Source: UBA931 sp036825435
GTDB taxonomy: Bacteria; Pseudomonadota; Gammaproteobacteria; Burkholderiales; Casimicrobiaceae
Length of the DNA stretch: 19,608 nt
NCBI GenBank assembly: GCA_036825435.1
Contig: DAISYG010000035.1
Span: 1 to 19,608, forward strand
Direction: 5' to 3'
Positions 14,092 through 19,608 of this stretch are shown here, in pieces. Positions within the stretch are counted from its first letter, which is position 1. The number at the start of each line of letters is the position of its first letter. The notes beneath the pieces were generated by a model that saw nothing but the letters and a program-made list of their open reading frames with translations, was not told the origin of the DNA and made no database searches. The position numbers were made by a program, and so were the translations under genes.

Positions 14092-15633
14092 AGTAATCAT
14101 GTTTTGAACACCACGAACCTTCCTTCAAATGCCAAGTGCGAAGAGCTCGAACTTCGCGTAATAGGTTTATTGAACGATATTGCCAATCTGGGAAGAAATT
14201 ATGATCCTTCATATCTGGAAAGATTGGTTGGGTTTTTCTGGCGACGCGCTCAGGGAAATAAACCTGAAGTGGATCTGAACCAGAAACAGATGCGCAGTTT
14301 GCTTGAAGACATTGTACAGGTCTTGCGGTTTGCTGGAATCTCTATCCAAGACATCATCAATCTGGTCGACCAACAGGGAATCCGCAATGACCCGCATTCA
14401 TGGAGTCAGATCATCACCAGCAAGGTAGACGGCAAAATCAGCCGTGATCATTTGATCAGCGCCATCCGCCATGCGCTTTTGTCTTTGCTTGTCGATTCGA
14501 CCACCCAGAAGTCAAAGAACGGCTTTGTGGCTTCCGACGGCATCTATGTCGAGCATGAAACTCTTCTGAATGAGATCAATTCGTTTATCGAACACGATCT
14601 CGGAAAAGAAGTCAAAGCGGACTTGTCATCGCTCATTGCGCACGGACTGGTCAGACGGGCAAGCATTCTGATGATTGAAAGGAAAGACGAACATCTGGTC
14701 GAAACGCCGCTTTGTTATTTTGATCAAAAAATCGTTGCGCTTTTTCTGAAAGAGGGAGAAATCCCCGAAGTCAATTGGTACCCATCCCCAGCCGATGGCT
14801 GTCGCCACCCAAGCCGCAAAGAGATTGGCGAGCCCTCTGCCTTTGCGGCTTGGCCGAAGATTATCTTTTTCAACCATGATGACAAAACACCGCCAAATCT
14901 GTGTGTTCACCGGCTTTCCGGACGGGAATCAAAACCGGAAATGGAAACATTCAAGGCGCTGGTGGTGTATCCGTCTGAATCAGAAGCCGATGAACTTTCT
15001 CAACTAACCGTCCACAACGAAGACACCAGTCATCCCGATGCCGTCCCCCACGATATTTTGTTGGCCGGCATGCTCGATGTCTTGCGCAATGGATTCGATT
15101 TCAATGCATCCCCGGAACAGCGAAATATCTGGTTGACCGTGGATGGCCGATTATTTGTTTCCCAAAACCTATTGGGCAGGCTGGCAAGTCATTTCTTCAA
15201 AAGCAGAGGATACTCTGTCGAAATCAATGCTGGCCTGTTGGCTGATTTGGGTTTGCTGAAAAACGCGCATATCGTTCTGAATCAGAGAAAGCACAGGCAC
15301 AACGTTCCGGTCAACGTTGAAACGACTCTTTATGAGCTGGACGCCGCGCGGGTATGGGCAGATCGCCAAGATCAACCGACCCTGCATTGCCAGCTCGCTT
15401 TATCGGACCGAATCAGCTTCTTCCGGTCAACGCAAAATATTCTCGATGTTCCTGCCATATTTCAAGAATGGCCGAAGGTAGGCTTTCTTCTTCACACGCC
15501 AGAGCGTCTGTCAGATGAGGAACCGTCTCATTCGCCAGTTTCAGATAACGAAGTTCTTCGTGCAGTACTAACCATTTATCCGACAGAGAAAGAGATCGAA
15601 CATCTTCGGGCAGCCAGGAGAACTTCAAAATGA
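14089..15633 (+). CDS. Hypothetical ICE cargo protein with internal repeat and possible TraI_2_C-like region
   Basis: A protein of 514 residues from the ATG at 14089, chosen for its AAGGAG 7 bases upstream; the frame is open further upstream but only with non-ATG starts through the control module. An internal repeat is visible: 'FAAWPKIIFF' and 'KALVVYPSESEADEL' (about residues 258-302) recur as 'FQEWPKVGFL' and 'RAVLTIYPTEKEIEHL' (about 460-506), with about 39 and 36 residues between the W and Y. Between them 'DILLAGMLDVLRNGF...IWLTVDGRLFVSQNLLGRLA' weakly resembles the C-terminal TraI_2_C domain of MobH relaxases, without any catalytic HD motif. The last 221 bp run antisense to the gene at 15413-15850. 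The function is unknown; a DNA-binding accessory role is a guess. Confidence 0.7.
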   Translation: MSNHVLNTTNLPSNAKCEELELRVIGLLNDIANLGRNYDPSYLERLVGFFWRRAQGNKPEVDLNQKQMRSLLEDIVQVLRFAGISIQDIINLVDQQGIRNDPHSWSQIITSKVDGKISRDHLISAIRHALLSLLVDSTTQKSKNGFVASDGIYVEHETLLNEINSFIEHDLGKEVKADLSSLIAHGLVRRASILMIERKDEHLVETPLCYFDQKIVALFLKEGEIPEVNWYPSPADGCRHPSRKEIGEPSAFAAWPKIIFFNHDDKTPPNLCVHRLSGRESKPEMETFKALVVYPSESEADELSQLTVHNEDTSHPDAVPHDILLAGMLDVLRNGFDFNASPEQRNIWLTVDGRLFVSQNLLGRLASHFFKSRGYSVEINAGLLADLGLLKNAHIVLNQRKHRHNVPVNVETTLYELDAARVWADRQDQPTLHCQLALSDRISFFRSTQNILDVPAIFQEWPKVGFLLHTPERLSDEEPSHSPVSDNEVLRAVLTIYPTEKEIEHLRAARRTSK

Positions 15634-15850
15634 TCGCGTATTCAATGGCATCCATCCCCAGCAAACTCCATTTTTTGTGCGCTGCCAAGGCATTGCCGAG
15701 CGCGCAAAGAATGTACTCGCGCTCCATTTCCCTTTCAAGAATCAGCAAGTTGTCACCTCTTGCTGCCGGGGTCATGCCGTCAAGTTTTCTATCAACTTCG
15801 GCACGCAGATTTTTCCAGAAAACATCGTATTCAAATCTTGTTCCAGCCAT
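15413..15850 (-). CDS. Hypothetical protein, divergent from the parB-like gene
   Basis: A protein of 145 residues beginning 'MAGTRFEYDVFWKNLRAEVD'. It is helical and acidic, with 'LDGMTPAARGDNLLILERE' and 'LGMDAIEYAIILKFSWLPE'; I do not recognise it. The start is set by AAAGGAG 9 bases before the ATG at 15850; an ATG six codons upstream (15868) overlaps that site and is less likely. The start lies in copy 2 of the bidirectional module. Its last 73 codons are antisense to the end of the 14089 gene, whose internal repeat shows that the plus frame is coding there too. Either both are real and overlap, or this gene's C-terminal part is fortuitous. Confidence 0.5.
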   Translation of the reverse strand: MAGTRFEYDVFWKNLRAEVDRKLDGMTPAARGDNLLILEREMEREYILCALGNALAAHKKWSLLGMDAIEYAIILKFSWLPEDVRSLSLSDKWLVLHEELRYLKLANETVPHLTDALACEEESLPSAILEIWQEHREYFALTGRS

Positions 15851-15952
15851 TGCCAGAACTCCTTTCATAACGGTTATTGATAAGTTGTTGGAACTCCTAT
15901 CATACCGGAAGGCAGTTCTGGCACCCTTTTTCCTCAAGGAGCCATCCCTATG
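15848..15952. promoter_or_regulatory. Bidirectional start module, copy 2
   Basis: Same arrangement as copy 1 in the same orientation: minus-strand ATG (15850) preceded by AAAGGAG, inverted 10-mers TGCCAGAACT (15851-15860) and AGTTCTGGCA (15914-15923) again 53 bp apart, then AAGGAG and the ATG of the parB-like gene (15950). The middle section differs more, but TTGATAAGT and ATCATACCGG remain. The minus-direction strand has a further AGGAGTTCC motif in the middle. Confidence 0.75.
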
Positions 15953-17656
15953 AGCACACTATCTAAAAGAGCAAAAGCAACTCTCGACTCCGTCGCGGCC
16001 AGAATGAATCCACAACCGCTCCGTGCTGCACAAAGCGATCAGTCTTTAGCGAACATCGTGCCTGCCGGTGACATGTCCATCCTTGTCACACTCGATGAGT
16101 TGCGTGCGTTTGACCTGAACCCGCGCACGACGAAGAACCCAAGGTTCGATGAAATCAAAGAATCCATTCGTGCGCGCGGTCTTGATTCCCCACCTCAAAT
16201 CACGCGCAGACCTGGTGCGGATCATTACATCATCAGGAACGGCGGAAACACCCGTCTGCAAGTTTTGAATGAGCTCTGGCAGGAAACCCAAGACGAGCGG
16301 TTTTATCGCATCCAGTGCTTGTTCAAGCCCTGGGAAAATGAAATTTCAACTCTCGTCGGACACCTCGCTGAAAACGAATTACGCGGCTCTTTGCTGTTCA
16401 TTGAAAAATCGCTCGGCGTAAGCAACGCGAAGAAGATGTATGAGGAAGAGACAGGCAAAAAGATTTCACAAAACGAGCTTTCAAAGCGGCTGACTGAAAG
16501 TGGTTTACCAATATCAAGGTCTTTGATTACCAGGATGCTTGATTGTGTTGATAGTATCTACCCCGCAATACCCCAACTGCTCTATTCAGGATTGGGTAAA
16601 CATCAGATAGAAAGCCTTCTTGCTCTTCGTAGTGGACTTGCCAACGTGTATAAGAGATATGGTCCTTCCGGATCCACAGAAGCACAATTCAAAGAATTCT
16701 GGCTCACTACTTTATCAGCCTTTGAAGTTGACCCCGCCTCATACAGATTCAACGTCGTCGAAGACACGATGATCGGTGATATGTCGCGGTTAATCAATCG
16801 TGAATACAAGATGATCGAGTTAGACCTCGTCATGCTGCGCAAAGGAGGCAAACCTGAAGAAGAACAAGAACCTGAAAATATTGTTCTGATTGATTCAGCA
16901 ACAACATCTGCAGAAGAAACGACAAAATCTCGTCCGTCTCAAAAATCTCAATCTACAACAAAGCTCGATCGTCAGGAGAAGAGTGCTGTTCAGTCAGCGG
17001 ACAGAGACAATGATGATATTGAAGATGAAGTAATTGCTCTATCCGAAGAAGAAAAACAGAAACGCCGCGACCAGCTAACCGTCTCACCGTCTCAGCAAAC
17101 TGATCGCGTCAAGAAAATCCTTCGCAAAATTCATGAAACTACCGGCGAAGAACACATCGAATTTGATGAAGTTGCACCCAAAGCAATTCCTCTACAAGTT
17201 GGTGGTGCCATTACGAACGTGACCGACGTGTGGCACATAGAAGATCGCCATGATTCTGTTGAGGAACTCCGCAGCGAAATACATCTCATCGCTGCGGAAA
17301 TGTGTAATTGGGCAGGATGTGCGAAATCTGTCGTCGCTACACAAGAAGGTATGGGTTTCAGGATTGACCAGGAAGACGTGAGTGATCCTAAAAAAGCATC
17401 GATGTTTTTCTTACTCGGTTCTTTGCTGCGCTACTCTGAACACCCTGGCCTTCCAAAGGAGGAATTATTGAAGATGCACTCCGGCATGTTGTCTCAGATT
17501 ATTGTCGGCAGTTGGGAGATTCAGATAGGTCCGTTCAAGCCCATTGTTTCACCACCATACGAACCAATACCTGACAGTGTTTTCATCTATTTCTTACGTC
17601 TATTACGTTTGATGCGTCGCCTCGTTGAACTTACTAAGTTGCGGAGTAAAACATGA
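15950..17656 (+). CDS. ParB-family protein of PFGI-1-class ICE (possible BisD-type activator)
   Basis: A protein of 568 residues. The N-terminal ParB domain (about 43-140) has 'LDELRAFDLNPRTTKNPRFDEIKESI', the nucleotide-binding 'RNGGNTRLQVLNELW' (about 96-110) and 'HLAENELRGSL'. A helix-turn-helix region follows ('KKISQNELSKRLTESGLPISRSLITRML'). A polar, acidic linker covers about 300-395 and a helical C-terminal domain 400-568. It is much longer than chromosomal ParB (~290) but fits the ICE family. Its stop overlaps the DUF2857 start (ATGA). From memory, in ICEclc the ParB-domain protein BisD works with the DUF2857 protein BisC as an FlhDC-like activator of transfer genes. Whether this pair does partition, activation or both is inference. 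Confidence 0.85.
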   Translation: MSTLSKRAKATLDSVAARMNPQPLRAAQSDQSLANIVPAGDMSILVTLDELRAFDLNPRTTKNPRFDEIKESIRARGLDSPPQITRRPGADHYIIRNGGNTRLQVLNELWQETQDERFYRIQCLFKPWENEISTLVGHLAENELRGSLLFIEKSLGVSNAKKMYEEETGKKISQNELSKRLTESGLPISRSLITRMLDCVDSIYPAIPQLLYSGLGKHQIESLLALRSGLANVYKRYGPSGSTEAQFKEFWLTTLSAFEVDPASYRFNVVEDTMIGDMSRLINREYKMIELDLVMLRKGGKPEEEQEPENIVLIDSATTSAEETTKSRPSQKSQSTTKLDRQEKSAVQSADRDNDDIEDEVIALSEEEKQKRRDQLTVSPSQQTDRVKKILRKIHETTGEEHIEFDEVAPKAIPLQVGGAITNVTDVWHIEDRHDSVEELRSEIHLIAAEMCNWAGCAKSVVATQEGMGFRIDQEDVSDPKKASMFFLLGSLLRYSEHPGLPKEELLKMHSGMLSQIIVGSWEIQIGPFKPIVSPPYEPIPDSVFIYFLRLLRLMRRLVELTKLRSKT

Positions 17657-18216
17657 AACCATCAGCCACTACTCTTGCTGCAAATCAAGCAGTATTAAAT
17701 CTGGTATTACATGAAGCACGCCAAGGAAATCTAAATCGGTGTCGTGCCTTGGGAGTCAGTGATTCTGCTGTAGAGCAACTATTGAAACTGTCCCCTGATG
17801 GAGTAGCCAGACTCGCATACGCAACGGTGACATGGGGAAAATTTGTGGTCGATGAATCTGTGTTGTATCGACTCATCCATGACACTGCTCATGAAGCAAG
17901 TTTGTCTGAAATAGACCGTGCAATCCGCCTTGGTGCCACCAGCGCCATGATGCTTCAATGCTTCGGTGTTTCACACAGCGAAACAGCATGGAGAAGACGT
18001 GTTGCTGGAATTGATGGGAAACGTGGTCGTCAACGTGAACTTTCACATGAGGAACGTGACGACATCTGGCTTTGTTGGCAGACTGTTTTATCGGACGACC
18101 CTCAAGCACAGCCCGAAGCTCACATGATCCAGATCATGGATATAGCCGAGAAGGTTTCTATACCGCTCGGTCTTGTTTGGAATGAAATACAGGCAATAGT
18201 CAATCAAGAGGTCTGA
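17653..18216 (+). CDS. DUF2857 protein (possible BisC/FlhC-like regulator)
   Basis: A protein of 187 residues. 'NQAVLNLVLHEARQGNLNRCRALGVSDSAVEQLLKLSP' and 'RAIRLGATSAMMLQCFGVSHSETAWRR' followed by 'GRQRELSHEERDDIWLCWQ' match the DUF2857 pattern as I remember it. The second segment looks like a helix-turn-helix, as in FlhC, so DNA binding is plausible. It overlaps parB by 4 bases and ends 1 bp before the STY4528-family gene, so the three are co-translated. Length and neighbours are normal for the family. Zinc-binding cysteines of FlhC are not evident. Confidence 0.83.
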   Translation: MKPSATTLAANQAVLNLVLHEARQGNLNRCRALGVSDSAVEQLLKLSPDGVARLAYATVTWGKFVVDESVLYRLIHDTAHEASLSEIDRAIRLGATSAMMLQCFGVSHSETAWRRRVAGIDGKRGRQRELSHEERDDIWLCWQTVLSDDPQAQPEAHMIQIMDIAEKVSIPLGLVWNEIQAIVNQEV

Positions 18217-18217
18217 G

Positions 18218-19501
18218 ATGAAACCGGAAATCAAAGTCCCGGCAGTTCTCCAATCTCAAATGGCCAATTCACCTGTTTATGATTTTTCATGGAACAGTGG
18301 TTGGCCTGAGATTCCTGACATTAAAAAACCTTCACCAGAAGGGCGCACTGGAATCCTTTTCAGTGGAACCGCCAATGAGACTATCCCAAAACGGTTAGTT
18401 CTTGATAATCGGATTACACCATTGGAAAGAAACTGTTGGTTGGTTTTCAAAATGATGCTTGATAAGCAAGGTCGAGCCGCCCCACGTTATCAAGACTTGC
18501 AACCTTATCTATCCATGATGCCCTATGGACAAAAAGCATCACGCGAAACAATAGCCCGTGTTTTAGCCATTCTGAGATTGACTAGATGGATCACGTTGGT
18601 GACGCGGGGACGTGACCATGATTCAGGCCAGATCCAAGGGTGCATGTACATGCTTAATGATGAACCATTGTCAGTATCAGAAGTCCTTGAGTTTGACCGT
18701 GAATACATCGGTTTCACCTCTGATTCATTATCACATGCCAATAAAGGAGTTTGTCTTGTCGCGGAAGGTGCCAAACTGGACATTGAGGAAAGTGAAGGCT
18801 ACTTCCCTGCGCGGGTTGAGATTCTTGCTGAACGTATGAATCAGAATTTGAGCGCTGACCCTGATCGTATGTTGGGTTTTCAGCATCCAAAAGAACGTGC
18901 TTTTCTTGCTGGTTCATTAACACATGAAGTCATCGCTCCCCTTAGTTCGGATTCCGAACCAAGCCAAATCAACCATAGTTCGGATTCCGAACTGGGGTTA
19001 AATTTACAGAGTACGGATTCCGAATTAGGCTCCAAACCATCTAAAAAGGACAGAGTTCGGATTCCGAACTCTGCGGATAAGCAGTACTGTACTGTACTAA
19101 AACAAACATGTACTAGTACTGTACTGTACGGGCAATCACAAGAAGTTCAGTGGCCAACTGAAATACAGCTCTCCGAACGTGAGCGAAGGCAGATTCAAGC
19201 CTCTCTTTCAGCTATACCGCCAGAAATTCAACAACAAGTCCTTAATGAGGCTGCTGCGCGTATTGCTGCTGGAAAAGTGAGAAGCCAAGCCGGTTACCTG
19301 CAAAGCCTTATCAATCGTGCCAAGACTGGCAACTTCAAGGTATGGCAAGCAACCATGAGAGAAAACATTGCATCGGTTGCCGCAACAGCACCTCCACCGC
19401 TTTCAAAACCACATCACAGAGGATTGAAGTCAGCCCCCGAGGTTGCAAAGCGGATGATGGATGAGATTCGACAAAGAGGAAAATATGACAAAAAAGAATG
19501 A
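18218..19501 (+). CDS. STY4528-family ICE protein, candidate replication initiator
   Basis: A protein of 427 residues. Databases call this family 'pathogenicity relaxase', but no relaxase HUH or HD motif is visible. The N-terminal half (about 64-135; 'RITPLERNCWLVFKMML', 'KASRETIARVLAILRLTRWITLV', 'GCMYMLNDEPL') is a winged-helix-like DNA-binding region of the plasmid/phage initiator type. The linker (about 240-310) is encoded by DNA with four palindromes and two GTACT repeats. The C-terminal domain ('LSERERRQIQASLSAIPPEIQQQVLNEAAARI', then 'GYLQSLINRAKTGNFKVW') is conserved among relatives. AGAGG precedes the ATG and the gene lies 1 bp after DUF2857. Its last codons are duplicated 106 bp further on. 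The initiator role is my inference from architecture. Confidence 0.82.
   Translation: MKPEIKVPAVLQSQMANSPVYDFSWNSGWPEIPDIKKPSPEGRTGILFSGTANETIPKRLVLDNRITPLERNCWLVFKMMLDKQGRAAPRYQDLQPYLSMMPYGQKASRETIARVLAILRLTRWITLVTRGRDHDSGQIQGCMYMLNDEPLSVSEVLEFDREYIGFTSDSLSHANKGVCLVAEGAKLDIEESEGYFPARVEILAERMNQNLSADPDRMLGFQHPKERAFLAGSLTHEVIAPLSSDSEPSQINHSSDSELGLNLQSTDSELGSKPSKKDRVRIPNSADKQYCTVLKQTCTSTVLYGQSQEVQWPTEIQLSERERRQIQASLSAIPPEIQQQVLNEAAARIAAGKVRSQAGYLQSLINRAKTGNFKVWQATMRENIASVAATAPPPLSKPHHRGLKSAPEVAKRMMDEIRQRGKYDKKE
18945..19069. repeat. Array of four phased palindromes inside the STY4528-family gene
   Basis: GTTCGGA-T-TCCGAAC occurs at 18945-18959, 18978-18992 and 19055-19069, and in imperfect form (GTACGGATTCCGAAT) at 19011-19025. 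Start-to-start distances are 33, 33 and 44 bp, all multiples of 11. The fourth extends to a 21 bp perfect palindrome (19052-19072). Three read in one frame ('DSE'), the fourth in another ('VRIPNS'), so the DNA, not the peptide, is conserved. Confidence 0.92.
19083..19129. repeat. Pair of GTACT-rich repeats after the palindrome array
   Basis: AGTACTGTACTGTAC appears at 19083-19097 and 19115-19129, 32 bp apart, around an A-rich spacer (TAAAACAAACATG). Each repeat is a run of overlapping GTAC palindromes. They follow the fourth palindrome by 13 bp and lie in the coding region of the linker. They could be extra protein sites or an unwinding region. Confidence 0.8.
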
Positions 19502-19601
19502 TTCCCCGGGAATCACTTTGTTTTGGCATAAATTATCAGCCCCCGAGGTTGCCAAGCGGATGATGGATGAGATTCGACAGAGGGGGAAACATGACATATA
19601 A
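19485..19601 (+). CDS. 38-codon ORF created by the tandem duplication
   Basis: It starts at an ATG after AAAGAGGAAA, overlapping the end of the STY4528-family gene, and reads 'MTKKNDSPGITLFWHKL' followed by 'SAPEVAKRMMDEIRQRGKHDI', which repeats the C-terminus of the preceding protein. It is probably the start of the original next gene fused to the duplicated tail. It may be translated, but a function of its own is doubtful. Confidence 0.35.
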   Translation: MTKKNDSPGITLFWHKLSAPEVAKRMMDEIRQRGKHDI

Positions 19602-19608
19602 AAATGGT
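19591..19608 (+). CDS. Probable start of the next ICE gene (cut by window end)
   Basis: An ATG follows AGAGGGGGAAAC, a strong ribosome-binding site, and the first codons are M-T-Y-K-N-G. In related elements the gene after STY4528 is, as I recall, the PFL_4669 family. Only six codons are visible, so this rests on position and the ribosome-binding site. Confidence 0.3.

Larger units (their letters stand above)
19431..19608 (+). repeat. 106 bp tandem duplication at the end of the STY4528-family gene
   Basis: CAGCCCCCGAGGTTGC... at 19431 recurs at 19537, with about 62 of 72 visible positions identical. The second copy is cut by the window end. Each copy contains the gene's last codons, a purine-rich ribosome-binding site and an ATG for a following gene. 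Confidence 0.85.

Noticed and set aside
13677..14096. Plus-strand frame after dnaB, starting with GTG
   Set aside because: The translation is Ser/Phe-rich and low quality, while the minus strand gives a coherent helical protein with a strong ribosome-binding site in the repeated module.
15630..15953. Plus-strand frame between the cargo gene and parB
   Set aside because: It opposes the minus-strand gene at 15413-15850 and runs through the start module, with no convincing start signal.
18218..19501. Relaxase, as the family name suggests
   Set aside because: No HUH, HD or tyrosine relaxase motif can be seen; the architecture fits a DNA-binding initiator-like protein better.

Overview
The window looks like a betaproteobacterial chromosome carrying one end of an integrative and conjugative element (ICE). 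The chromosomal half (about 1-11,365) points to Betaproteobacteria because of the order xseB-ispA-dxs-folE2 and a BioC-like protein, an LpxL/HtrB-type acyltransferase and an Sfp-type phosphopantetheinyl transferase nearby. I cannot name a genus.

Layout. On the minus strand, 1-3,152 holds an LpxL/HtrB-like acyltransferase, a secreted DUF4139 protein and, overlapping its end, a BioC-like protein that has lost its SAM-binding half. A phosphopantetheinyl transferase is divergent at 3,174. Then comes a tight plus-strand operon, xseB-ispA-dxs-folE2-mutL (4,076-9,894), joining isoprenoid precursor synthesis, DNA repair and folate/pterin synthesis. At the 3' end of mutL lies a repeat cluster (9,841-11,125). 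It has two nearly identical units, each a DUF559 (Vsr-fold nuclease-like) gene between double-hairpin terminal inverted repeats, a solitary third right-end repeat, and three copies of the last 54 bp of mutL.

A minus-strand tRNA-Ser(CGA) with its terminator (11,231-11,365) follows, and immediately beyond it the more A+T-rich ICE module begins: parA, dnaB, parB-like, DUF2857 and STY4528-family genes. This is the order I associate with PFGI-1/SPI-7/ICEclc-type elements. The genes overlap or abut, except for an extra block between dnaB and parB (13,706-15,850) containing two short minus-strand genes and one 514-residue plus-strand gene. This block is bracketed by two copies of a ~104 bp bidirectional start module.

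How the ICE genes may work together: ParA, ParB and DnaB suit maintenance and replication of the excised circle. The ParB/DUF2857 pair may also be the BisD/BisC-type transfer activator known from ICEclc (from memory). The STY4528 gene carries four palindromes phased at 33, 33 and 44 bp inside its coding region, followed by two GTACT-rich repeats. That layout recalls the lambda O gene, whose replication origin lies within the initiator gene. The window ends in a 106 bp tandem duplication of the junction between the STY4528 gene and the next gene.

The most notable points are the in-gene palindrome array, the duplicated bidirectional start module, and the DUF559 units with REP-like ends at mutL.
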